From assembly GCA_903826865.1 (NCBI GenBank), contig CAIKGD010000030.1:1-32442 (forward strand): DNA of 32,442 nt, read 5' to 3'. Every line of letters begins with the position of its first letter. Within the stretch, counting starts at the first letter, position 1. Below are positions 16,846-23,810 of the stretch, piece after piece. The position numbers were made by a program, and so were the translations under genes. The notes under the pieces were generated by a model, which worked only from the letters and a program-made list of their open reading frames with translations, made no database searches and had not been told where the DNA came from. The stretch is from an uncultured Verrucomicrobiota bacterium. Its GTDB lineage: Bacteria; Verrucomicrobiota; Kiritimatiellia; Kiritimatiellales; Tichowtungiaceae.

Positions 16846-17685
16846 ATGAAACTTTCGCTGATTACTGCTTGTTACAATGCTGAGGAAACCATTGCCTCGT
16901 CCGTGCGTTCCGTGCTGCCTCAGTCCTGTTCTTGTTTAGAACATCTAATCATAGACGGAGCATCAACGGATGGAACCGTAGACAAAGTTGTTAAGTTGCT
17001 GAATGCGGGGCGTTGGGAAGGGATTCCTCAGCGGTCAGAGATCGGAGGTCAAAGGTCGATCAATTTTAAAACTTATCAACTCAATAACCGGATAACCCGT
17101 ATTTTGTCGGAAAAGGACAGCGGTATGTATGACGCAATGAACAAGGGAATCCGCATGGCAACGGGCGATGTGATCGGCCTGCTGAACTCCGACGACATGC
17201 TGGCGGATTCGGATGTCCTGAGAAAAATATCGCAGGCGTTCAATGATCCGTCTGTCGAAGCAGTTTATGGCGATCTGGTGTATGTCGATCGAGATGAGAC
17301 ATCAAAAGTAAGGCGTGTGTGGCGCTCTGGAATATTTACACCCCGCAAACTTTCACGAGGCTGGCATCCGGCTCATCCAACGCTCTACATCCGCCGTTCT
17401 GTGTATGAAAAGTACGGCTTGTTTAATCTGGAATATGACAGCGCTGCCGATGTGGAGTTTATGATGCGCATTTTCCATCGCGGGGTGAATGTCTGCTACA
17501 TTCCAGAGGTCTTTGTGTGCATGAGAACTGGCGGAGTTAGCAACCGTTTTTCAAACCTTTGGAAACAAAACCGGAACGTTCTCCGCGGCATGCGTGAAAA
17601 CGGTATACCCGTTTCGCCTTTTTACTGGCCTGTTAAAATCACAAACCGCACAACGCAGCTTCTTCGGGGATCAATTGCGCAATGA
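16846..17685 (+). CDS. GT2-family glycosyltransferase with an in-frame heptamer-repeat insert
   Basis: A 279-residue GT-A enzyme. I choose ATG 16846 because MKLSLITACYNAEETI is the canonical beginning of this group; ATG 16810 would add 12 residues overlapping the previous gene. IIDGASTDGTVD near 39-50 binds the nucleotide sugar. LSEKDSGMYDAMNKGIRMATGDVIGLLNSDD near 86-116 is diagnostic and contains the DxD-type NSDD; HPTLYIRRSVYEKYG is further along. Between DGTVDKVV and the LSEKDSGMYD strand there are about 25 extra residues (roughly 54-80). They include QRSEIGGQRS, encoded by a period-7 repeat at 17033-17060. The stop is formed by ATGA at 17682-17685, the first bases of the 42-bp repeat that begins the AbiE cassette. 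In the ancestral arrangement it probably ran directly into the reductase gene now at 19235. Confidence 0.85.
   Translation: MKLSLITACYNAEETIASSVRSVLPQSCSCLEHLIIDGASTDGTVDKVVKLLNAGRWEGIPQRSEIGGQRSINFKTYQLNNRITRILSEKDSGMYDAMNKGIRMATGDVIGLLNSDDMLADSDVLRKISQAFNDPSVEAVYGDLVYVDRDETSKVRRVWRSGIFTPRKLSRGWHPAHPTLYIRRSVYEKYGLFNLEYDSAADVEFMMRIFHRGVNVCYIPEVFVCMRTGGVSNRFSNLWKQNRNVLRGMRENGIPVSPFYWPVKITNRTTQLLRGSIAQ
17033..17060 (+). repeat. Heptanucleotide array inside the GT2 coding sequence
   Basis: Four contiguous period-7 units: GGTCAGA, GATCGGA, GGTCAAA and GGTCGAT (consensus GGTCAGA). They encode part of a residue stretch that has no counterpart in the usual GT2 fold at this position. Confidence 0.6.
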
Positions 17686-17722
17686 AAGTACTGGTTACAG
17701 GTTCAAACGGATTTGTCGGCGG
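17681..17722 (+). repeat. 42-bp perfect direct repeat, left copy (AbiE cassette boundary)
   Basis: Begins AATGAAAGTACTGGTTACAG and is identical over 42 bp to 19234-19275, where it is the true start of the downstream reductase/epimerase gene. The next base differs (G here, A at the right copy). The two copies bracket the AbiEi/AbiEii pair. Confidence 0.95.
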
Positions 17723-17786
17723 GAATTTATACCGGCAGGTGGATTGTAAATTTAGTTGTATTAAAAAGCCTCAAATGGCAATTTAA
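17682..17786 (+). pseudogene. Truncated relic of the reductase/epimerase gene start
   Basis: From ATG 17682 the first 13 codons (MKVLVTGSNGFVG) are identical to the intact gene at 19235. The frame then departs (GNLYRQVDCKFS...) and stops with TAA at 17784-17786 after 34 codons. It keeps the 4-bp ATGA overlap with the GT2 gene, so ribosomes may still start here. The stop lies 4 bp before the AbiEi start, so it could act as a short leader peptide feeding AbiEi translation. Confidence 0.75.
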
Positions 17787-17790
17787 TGCT

Positions 17791-18426
17791 ATGAAATTTG
17801 TAGAGTTGCTGAAAATCGCAGGCGATGATCCGGTTTTTTCATCATCGATTCTGCTGACATATGGGCGGAATCCATCCGATGTCCGGCGGCAGCTTTCCCG
17901 CTGGGTGAATGACGGGAAACTGGTTCAGTTGAGACGCTCACTCTATATGCCGACCGAACCCTATCGCAAGAAAACCGCCCATCCTTTTCTGCTGGCCAAT
18001 CGCGTGAAGAGCGCTTCGTATGTCAGTTTGCAGTCTGCGCTGGCTTGGTACGGACTGATTCCTGAATATGTTCCTGTAGTGACCAGTGTAACGACCGGAC
18101 GCCCCGAACAGCTGAATACCCCGTCAGGAACCTTTGTTTTTAAGCACGTCAAAAAAAGTTTCTTTTCGGGATACAATTGCATCGAACTGACAGACGGCCA
18201 AACTGCGTTTATTGCTTCTCCTGAAAAGGCTCTGCTGGATTTGGTTTATTTGACACCGGGCGCGGACGATGCAGATTATTTATCCGGCCTGCGGATTCAG
18301 CATCCGGAACGACTTGATATGCAACGGTTGCGCCGGTTGGCTGCGTCCGGCGGAAGCGCCAAACTGATCCGTGCGGCGGATCGGCTGTCCGTTTTGCTGC
18401 AGGAAGAGGAGTGTGTTGAGTTATGA
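17791..18426 (+). CDS. abiEi: AbiEi-type antitoxin / transcriptional regulator
   Basis: A 211-residue protein that, by family, represses its own promoter and neutralises the AbiEii toxin (type IV toxin-antitoxin). The start is ATG 17791 (MKFVELLKIAGDDPVFSSS); the longer TTG-started frame from 17713 would read through the repeat junction. The N-terminal winged-helix region (residues 1-60) has ILLTYGRNPSDVRRQLSRWVNDGKLVQLRRSLY. A C-terminal domain follows with YVSLQSALAWYGLIPEYVPVVTSVTTGRP near 81-109 and FIASPEKALLDLVYLTPGADDADYL near 142-166, both typical of AbiEi. Its last codons overlap the toxin start (ATGA, 18423-18426). The 68 bp between the repeat and this start is AT-rich and may hold its promoter. 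Confidence 0.88.
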   Translation: MKFVELLKIAGDDPVFSSSILLTYGRNPSDVRRQLSRWVNDGKLVQLRRSLYMPTEPYRKKTAHPFLLANRVKSASYVSLQSALAWYGLIPEYVPVVTSVTTGRPEQLNTPSGTFVFKHVKKSFFSGYNCIELTDGQTAFIASPEKALLDLVYLTPGADDADYLSGLRIQHPERLDMQRLRRLAASGGSAKLIRAADRLSVLLQEEECVEL

Positions 18427-19238
18427 AGGAATTTCTTTATCAGCAGGTGAGTCAAAAAAAAGATCCCCTCCAGAAAACTAATCTGATCCGGGAGTATTTG
18501 CAGGCCCGCGCTCTGCAGGCCTTGCAGGAGCAGGGCGCTTTTCTGAACTGGGCTTTTCTAGGCGGAACGGCGTTGCGCTTTTTATACGGAATCCCGCGTT
18601 ACTCTGAAGATTTGGATTTCTCTCTGATTGATCCGGAACGTCCCTGCTTGTTTGAAGATATCCTGCGAAAGGTCAAGGCGGCATTTGAAAAGGAGAACTA
18701 TACGGTCAGTATCAAGATATCCCGGCAAAAAGCGGTGCGGTCCGCTTTTATCAAATTTCCGGAGCTTCTGTTTGAGACCGGGGTATCCCCGCATCAAAGT
18801 GAATCGCTCTCCATCAAGCTCGAAGTGGATACCCAGCCTCCCGCCGGAGCGAAAACCGCAACGACTCTTTGCCGCCGCTTTGTGACGGTGAATGTGACCC
18901 ACCACGATAAAGCCTCTCTGCTGGCGGGGAAACTTCACGCGGTTTTGACGCGACAATACGCGAAAGGGCGTGATTGGTACGATCTGGTCTGGTACCTTGC
19001 GGATCGCACATGGCCGGTACCGAATTTTATGCTGTTGAATGCCGCTCTGACTCAAACCGGATGGAACGGACCGGTGCTTTCAGCGGAAACGCTGCCTTCG
19101 GTTTTATCCGGGCGGATTGAAAAATTGGACTGGAATGCAGTGCGTGCCGATGTAATACCTTTTCTTGAGCGTCCGGAGGAAGTGAACTTGATTACAAAGG
19201 ACAATTGTATGCGGCTGACAGAGGGACTTTCCAAATGA
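18423..19238 (+). CDS. abiEii: AbiEii-type nucleotidyltransferase toxin
   Basis: A 271-residue protein of the AbiEii/AbiGii family (DUF1814), a nucleotidyltransferase-like toxin of abortive-infection systems that is held in check by AbiEi. The nucleotidyltransferase core is seen in FLGGTALRFLYGIPRYSEDLDFSL: G47-G48-T49, then D63-x-D65. SIKLEVD follows near 128. HDKASLLAGKLHAVLTRQYAKGRDWYDLVWYL near 161-192 is the conserved C-terminal motif. It overlaps AbiEi by 4 bp. Its stop codon TGA (19236-19238) is supplied by the right-hand 42-bp repeat and overlaps the ATG of the downstream reductase. Base composition is like the surroundings. All key motif residues look intact, so it is probably functional. 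Confidence 0.9.
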   Translation: MKEFLYQQVSQKKDPLQKTNLIREYLQARALQALQEQGAFLNWAFLGGTALRFLYGIPRYSEDLDFSLIDPERPCLFEDILRKVKAAFEKENYTVSIKISRQKAVRSAFIKFPELLFETGVSPHQSESLSIKLEVDTQPPAGAKTATTLCRRFVTVNVTHHDKASLLAGKLHAVLTRQYAKGRDWYDLVWYLADRTWPVPNFMLLNAALTQTGWNGPVLSAETLPSVLSGRIEKLDWNAVRADVIPFLERPEEVNLITKDNCMRLTEGLSK

Positions 19239-19275
19239 AAGTACTGGTTACAGGTTCAAACGGATTTGTCGGCGG
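19234..19275 (+). repeat. 42-bp perfect direct repeat, right copy
   Basis: Identical to 17681-17722. Here it forms the AbiEii stop codon and the first 13 codons of the intact reductase/epimerase gene. Confidence 0.95.
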
Positions 19276-20176
19276 ACACTTGTGCAGCACGCTTGAATCG
19301 GCGGGGATTGAAGTGGTGCGGGCTGTCCGCAATCCGCAGCCGGGCGCCACGGCTGTCGGGCCGATCAACGGGAAAACCGGCTGGTCTGCGGCTCTGACCG
19401 GCGTAGAGGTCGTCGTCCATCTGGCGGCCCGTGTTCATATTTTGAAAGATGCTTCTACTGACCCGCTCGATGAATTCCGGAAGGTGAATGTAGCCGGAAC
19501 CTTGAATCTAGCGCGTCAGGCGGCGCAGGCCGGTGTGAGCCGTTTTATTTTTATCAGCTCCATTGCAGTTCACGGCCTTACTTCAGGCAATCATCCATTT
19601 TCGGCGCGGGATATCCCGGCACCGCATGATTCATACGGCCTTTCAAAACTTGAAGCGGAACAGGGGCTGAAGGAAATTTCGGCGGAAACGGGGTTGCAGT
19701 GTGTTGTTGTCCGCCCGCCGCTGGTTTACGGCCCGGGTGTGGGTGCCAATTTTCTGCGCCTGATGAAACTGGCCGAATCCGGCATTCCGCTTCCGCTGGG
19801 CGCGGTACACAACCTGCGCAGCCCGGTTTTCGTCCGCAATCTGTGCGATTTGATTTTGCAGTGTCTGACGCATCCTGCGGCCGCCGGACAGACTTTTCTG
19901 GTGTCGGATGATGGGGATGTTTCAACCCCGGAGCTGTTGCGCATGCTGTCTGCGGCCATGAATAAAAAAGTACGACTGTTTCCAATGTCTGTAAGTATTC
20001 TTCGACTGGCTGGCCGTTTAACCGGTCATGAGGGAGAGATGACGCGCCTTTGCGGTTCTTTGCAGGTGGACATTTCACGCACAAAAGAAGTGCTGGGATG
20101 GGCTCCGCCTTTTACGCTTGAGCAAGGAATCCGGGAAACGGTTAGAGATTACATGTCGGCAGAAAGGAAGAGCTGA
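19235..20176 (+). CDS. WbpV-type NAD-dependent sugar epimerase/reductase (SDR)
   Basis: A 313-residue extended SDR enzyme resembling WbpV/QuiD-type proteins, which reduce the UDP-4-keto-6-deoxy-HexNAc made by WbpM-type dehydratases to UDP-QuiNAc or UDP-FucNAc. The start is ATG 19235 within the 42-bp repeat; the longer frame from 19205 lies in the toxin gene. Seen: G7-x2-G10-x2-G13, VVHLAARVHILKDASTDPLDEFRKVNVAGTLNLA near 63-96, catalytic SSI at 108-110, Y134-x3-K138 in DSYGLSKLEAEQGL, then VVRPPLVYGPGVGANFLRLM and VSDDGDVSTPELLRML. Downstream genes are the initiating transferase and the dehydratase, which fits this assignment. UDP-glucose 4-epimerase activity is the main alternative. Its translation is now coupled to the AbiEii toxin gene. 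Confidence 0.8.
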   Translation: MKVLVTGSNGFVGGHLCSTLESAGIEVVRAVRNPQPGATAVGPINGKTGWSAALTGVEVVVHLAARVHILKDASTDPLDEFRKVNVAGTLNLARQAAQAGVSRFIFISSIAVHGLTSGNHPFSARDIPAPHDSYGLSKLEAEQGLKEISAETGLQCVVVRPPLVYGPGVGANFLRLMKLAESGIPLPLGAVHNLRSPVFVRNLCDLILQCLTHPAAAGQTFLVSDDGDVSTPELLRMLSAAMNKKVRLFPMSVSILRLAGRLTGHEGEMTRLCGSLQVDISRTKEVLGWAPPFTLEQGIRETVRDYMSAERKS

Positions 20177-20257
20177 TTTGTCTTGGGAAAGTGATAATTT
20201 AATGGGGTATTTCGATCTCCGGATTAGTTGTGAAGTGAAAACCAGCAGGTAGATCTC

Positions 20258-20818
20258 ATGAAAAGAATTTTTGATATCACCGTATCCGGTCTGGTGCTTA
20301 TCGTGTTACTGCCCGTCACTCTGGCCGTTGCTCTGGCTGTTAAACTGACGTCAAAGGGTTCTGTTTTTCACATCTCAAACCGGGTTGGGCGCGGCAACCG
20401 GATTTTCCGGATGTTTAAATTCCGTACGATGCGCGTGGATACTCCGCATGTGGCCACCCATCTGATGACCGATCCAGAGAAATATCTGACACCGGTCGGA
20501 GGCTTTTTGCGCAAAACCAGTCTGGATGAGCTGCCCCAGTTGCTGAATGTGCTCACGGGTGACATGTCGCTGGTCGGACCGCGTCCTGCGCTGTTTAATC
20601 AGGATGATCTGGTAGAGTTGCGCACCGGAAAAGGCATCCATCAACTCGTTCCCGGCATTACCGGCTGGGCGCAGATTAATGGCCGGGACGAACTGCCGAT
20701 CCCTGAAAAAGTCGAGCTGGATGCATGGTATCTGGCCAACCGGTCTTTCGCTCTGGATATGCTGATTTTGTTCAGGACGTTTGTAAATGTCATAAAACGG
20801 GACGGAGTGTCGCACTGA
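20258..20818 (+). CDS. Initiating phosphoglycosyl transferase (small, PglC-like; PF02397)
   Basis: A 186-residue monotopic membrane enzyme that transfers a phospho-sugar from a UDP-sugar to undecaprenyl phosphate, beginning repeat-unit assembly on the cytoplasmic face. One N-terminal hydrophobic re-entrant helix (residues 5-28) starts with KRIFDI. MFKFRTM near 49-55, the catalytic D90-E91 dyad in LRKTSLDELPQLLNVLTGDMSLVGPRP, and LVPGITGWAQINGRDELPIPEKVELD complete the family signature. The short length identifies the single-domain PglC type; the large WbaP/WcaJ type has extra helices. It sits between a WbpV-type reductase and a WbpM-type dehydratase, so QuiNAc- or FucNAc-phosphate is the likely first sugar. 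An 81-bp gap precedes it. Confidence 0.92.
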   Translation: MKRIFDITVSGLVLIVLLPVTLAVALAVKLTSKGSVFHISNRVGRGNRIFRMFKFRTMRVDTPHVATHLMTDPEKYLTPVGGFLRKTSLDELPQLLNVLTGDMSLVGPRPALFNQDDLVELRTGKGIHQLVPGITGWAQINGRDELPIPEKVELDAWYLANRSFALDMLILFRTFVNVIKRDGVSH

Positions 20819-20842
20819 CACAGCGGTTCGGGCGAACGGCAA

Positions 20843-20868
20843 TTCAAAAGGCTGTGTTTCCTTTTGAA
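20843..20868. other. Perfect 9-bp hairpin between PGT and WbpM-type genes
   Basis: TTCAAAAGG (20843-20851) and CCTTTTGAA (20860-20868) are perfect inverted repeats with an 8-base loop, within the 91-bp gap. GGTTCGGGCGAAC just upstream is a second small stem. No T-run follows, so a transcript-processing or regulatory stem is as likely as a terminator. Confidence 0.45.
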
Positions 20869-20909
20869 AATCATTGACCGTGAAGAACTAAAGAATAAAT
20901 CTCAGTGAT

Positions 20910-22811
20910 ATGCGGAACCAATTTAAAAATCGGAACTTTTACCTGATGCTGCTGGCCGACGCCGCGAGTGTTGCGCTGGCACTTTGGCTGGCGTTTGCTT
21001 TGCGGTTCGATTTTTTCCAGTCCGTTGATTATTCGCCGGCCTATCGCGAACAGATGGTGCCGTCTTTGCTGGCCTCTATGCTGCTGAAAGTGGCAGTTTT
21101 TTTTATTTTCGGCCTCTATCGCGGTATGTGGCGTTACACCAATCTGCACGATATGCGGAAAATTATGGCCGCCGTGGCGGTTTCTTCACTGCTGCTGGTT
21201 TCGTTTGTGAACCATATTTATAATGTGCAGAAGTTTTCGCGCGGGCTTTATCTGCTGGATGCCTTGCTTACGTTTATTTTTGTGGCGGGACTTCGCATTG
21301 TTGTGCGTGAGTGCTTTACGCTTCGTACGCAGGGACGGGCCGTCAATCCTTTGAAATGGGGACTGGCCATGACCCGTCCGAAACGTACGCGGGCGATTGT
21401 GATCGGAGCCGGTTATTGCGGTGAGCATCTGCTGCGTGAGCTCTCCGTCGAAAAAAACGCCCTCTACGAGGTGGGCTGCTATCTCGATGATGATCCGAAA
21501 AAACAGCACAGATCTTTGCACGGACTTCTGGTTTATGGCGGCCTCGACCGTTTGCCGGCGGCCATTGAAAAATATCGGGCTGAGCTGATCCTGATTGCCA
21601 TCACGCAAATTGACGGCACGAAAATGCGGCGGATTATTGAGGCTTGTGAAGCAAGCGGACTGCCTTTCAAGCGCATACCTTCTCACGGAAGCATTATTGA
21701 CGGACGGGTTTCTCTAAAAGAGCTTCGCGATATCAATTATGAGGATTTGCTGGGCCGTCCTCCGGTCGAGCTGGATGATTCCGCTGTGGCACAGTATCTC
21801 GAAGAAAAGACGGTGCTGATTACGGGAGCGGGCGGATCAATCGGATCGGAACTTTGCCGGCAGGTTTCTGCTTATCACCCTCAACGGCTTATTCTGGTTG
21901 ATGCCGGTGAAGAAAACCTGTTTCGCATCCAGATGCAACTGGCGCACGATCATCGCCATATGAACGTGATTCCGGTGCTCGGTCAGGTGCAGGATCGCCA
22001 GCTCATGCGGCAGCTTTTCGAGCATCACCGTCCGAATGTGGTTTTCCATGCCGCCGCCTATAAGCATGTTCCAATGATCGAAACCAACCCATGGCAGGCC
22101 GTTACAAATAATATGCTTGGGACTTACGTCGCTGCAGAGACATCCGTTGAATTCGGAGTTGAACGGTTTGTGCTGGTTTCGACCGATAAAGCTGTGCGTT
22201 CAACCAACGTAATGGGCGCGTCCAAACGGATGGCCGAGCGGGTGCTGCATGAATTTACCGGCGGCCGGACAAAATTTATGGCTGTCCGTTTCGGAAATGT
22301 CGTTGGCTCATCCGGTTCCGTTGTACCGGCTTTCCGCGAACAGATTCGCAGGGGCGGTCCGGTTACCGTGACGCATCCCGATGTAACCCGTTATTTCATG
22401 ACCATTCCGGAAGCCTCCCGTCTGATCCTGCAGGCCGGGGCGCTGGGCAAGGGCGGAGAAATTTTCATTCTTCACATGGGAACTCCGGTGCGGATTGTGG
22501 ATATGGCCCGGGACTTGATCCGCCTTTCCGGCAAAGAGCCTGATACTGATATCCAAATCGAATTCACCGGGCTGCGCCCCGGCGAAAAGCTTTATGAAGA
22601 ACTGATCAGTGATGAAGACGGGGTTGTAAAAACAAGCCACGAGAAAATCATGGTTCTGCAGCAGGAAAACGGGGCGCTCTCCGGAGCTGTAAAAAAACAG
22701 ATCGACGAATTATTGGCGCTGGCGGCAACCCATCAAGGCGAAGCGATAAAATTGCGTTTGGCTGAATTTATTCCGGACTACACGCCTCAAAAAGCCGGAA
22801 CTGTTCTGTAA
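20910..22811 (+). CDS. WbpM/CapD-type membrane-bound UDP-HexNAc 4,6-dehydratase
   Basis: A 633-residue nucleotide-sugar dehydratase, expected to convert UDP-GlcNAc to UDP-4-keto-6-deoxy-GlcNAc. Four hydrophobic helices lie in residues 10-135. A first Rossmann domain has IVIGAGYCGEHLLREL near 164-179. The catalytic SDR domain starts VLITGAGGSIGSEL near 300. The family's altered triad is present: S424 in LVSTDK, and M435-x3-K439 in STNVMGASKRMAE, where methionine replaces the usual tyrosine as in WbpM (SMK). VRFGNVVGSSGSVVPAFREQI and FTGLRPGEKLYEEL are further signatures. The full length matches large WbpM/CapD proteins. It probably feeds the reductase at 19235. It is the last plus-strand gene of the polysaccharide locus, converging with the lpx pair. 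Confidence 0.93.
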   Translation: MRNQFKNRNFYLMLLADAASVALALWLAFALRFDFFQSVDYSPAYREQMVPSLLASMLLKVAVFFIFGLYRGMWRYTNLHDMRKIMAAVAVSSLLLVSFVNHIYNVQKFSRGLYLLDALLTFIFVAGLRIVVRECFTLRTQGRAVNPLKWGLAMTRPKRTRAIVIGAGYCGEHLLRELSVEKNALYEVGCYLDDDPKKQHRSLHGLLVYGGLDRLPAAIEKYRAELILIAITQIDGTKMRRIIEACEASGLPFKRIPSHGSIIDGRVSLKELRDINYEDLLGRPPVELDDSAVAQYLEEKTVLITGAGGSIGSELCRQVSAYHPQRLILVDAGEENLFRIQMQLAHDHRHMNVIPVLGQVQDRQLMRQLFEHHRPNVVFHAAAYKHVPMIETNPWQAVTNNMLGTYVAAETSVEFGVERFVLVSTDKAVRSTNVMGASKRMAERVLHEFTGGRTKFMAVRFGNVVGSSGSVVPAFREQIRRGGPVTVTHPDVTRYFMTIPEASRLILQAGALGKGGEIFILHMGTPVRIVDMARDLIRLSGKEPDTDIQIEFTGLRPGEKLYEELISDEDGVVKTSHEKIMVLQQENGALSGAVKKQIDELLALAATHQGEAIKLRLAEFIPDYTPQKAGTVL

Positions 22812-22853
22812 AACCGGATAGACCAAAGCAGCTGCATGGCCTGATAATTTTTC

Positions 22854-23810
22854 TCACTTGGTTGCGGCTTTACGTCGCCGGGCCCGGCGGTTCCGGCGGC
22901 GGGTGCCGACATCCATCAGCTTGAACCGGTTGTGCATCCAAAACCACTGATCGGGGTAGGCGCGGACGGTGTCTTCAATAATGGTCTGATAGCGCTGGGT
23001 CAGTTTCTGAATCTGTTCTTCCTGCGGCGAGCCGTCGTTCGTCCATTCAACTGCATCGCCGACCAGCAACTTGTATTGTTTACCGCCGGTTCTGATCATG
23101 AAGACCGGAACGACGAGGGGATTAAAACGGGTTTGTAACGCCGCACAGGAGGCCACGGCGAGGACTTCCCGGTTGAAAAACTGTACCGGAACACCATCTC
23201 TTGGGTTGATTTTCTGGTCGATAAGAAAGGCAACTGCCTCGCCGCGCCGGAGCGATTTCCCCGTAAAAAGCAGGGCATTTTTTTTATACGATATCCTGTT
23301 GCCGTAGCGGGTGCGCAACGGCACAACGATTTTTTCATCAATCAGCCGGTTGGTTCCCTGCCGGGCTACAATGTTAGATTCATACCCGCAGATAGCCGCA
23401 TAGTCGGCGATCAATTCCCAGTTCCCCAGATGTCCGGTCAGGTGGATAACTCCTCTGCCGGCGGCACCTGCGCGCATGGCCTTGTATTTTTCGATTTCCG
23501 CACCGTCCACCATGGCCAGAATCTGTTCGGGGGTCAGCTTCCCGGCCAGAACACGAAAGCTGTCGCCTGTGAAAATGGCCATATTCCGGAATGCCCGCCA
23601 CGCGATGCCGAGCCGCTCGCCGGATGTCTTTTCCGGGAAGGCGATTTTCAGATTGCGCAAAGCCAGATGGCGCCGGCGGAAACTGAGCAGAAAGAACGCG
23701 GCGCCGAAAAGCCGGAAAAAAACTTCAATCAGCCGGTCGGGCAGACGTTTCAGCAGACCCATAAGCCCGTAGAGCAGCATATATTCAGTTTTTTCTCGGA
23801 TCGGATTCAT
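22854..23810 (-). CDS. LpxL/HtrB-type lysophospholipid (lipid A) acyltransferase
   Basis: A 318-residue inner-membrane-associated acyltransferase, predicted to add a secondary acyl chain to a lipid A precursor. An N-terminal hydrophobic helix (about residues 26-44) is followed by RRRHLALRNLKIAFPEKT, the typical LpxL-family opening. The catalytic H127-x4-E132 lies in HLTGHLGNWELIADY. AFLIDQKINPRDGVPVQFFNREV near 197-219 and a late YPDQWFWMHNRFK are conserved too. The C-terminus is strikingly basic (TRRRNRRARRRKAATK). Its ATG overlaps the lpxC-like stop as ATGA (23807-23810), so the two are translationally coupled. It converges with the WbpM-type gene; the 42-bp gap shows no clear terminator. 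Confidence 0.9.
   Translation of the reverse strand: MNPIREKTEYMLLYGLMGLLKRLPDRLIEVFFRLFGAAFFLLSFRRRHLALRNLKIAFPEKTSGERLGIAWRAFRNMAIFTGDSFRVLAGKLTPEQILAMVDGAEIEKYKAMRAGAAGRGVIHLTGHLGNWELIADYAAICGYESNIVARQGTNRLIDEKIVVPLRTRYGNRISYKKNALLFTGKSLRRGEAVAFLIDQKINPRDGVPVQFFNREVLAVASCAALQTRFNPLVVPVFMIRTGGKQYKLLVGDAVEWTNDGSPQEEQIQKLTQRYQTIIEDTVRAYPDQWFWMHNRFKLMDVGTRRRNRRARRRKAATK

Larger units (their letters stand above)
17681..19275 (+). mobile_element. AbiE toxin-antitoxin cassette inserted at a gene start, bounded by 42-bp direct repeats
   Basis: The segment from the left repeat to the right repeat holds two coupled genes (AbiEi-type antitoxin, AbiEii-type toxin) and nothing else. Removing one repeat plus the intervening 1.5 kb would join the GT2 stop to the reductase start as ATGA, the same overlap seen at other junctions in this operon. 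I therefore infer insertion into an originally continuous operon. No transposase, integrase or terminal inverted repeat was found, so the mechanism is open: site-specific insertion, or recombination with a cassette already carrying the repeat. Confidence 0.6.

Noticed and set aside
17682-20176. Frameshift or sequencing error breaking the SDR gene
   Set aside because: A complete, intact SDR gene starts at 19235; the broken piece at 17682 is a duplicate of only its first 42 bp, with two sound genes between.
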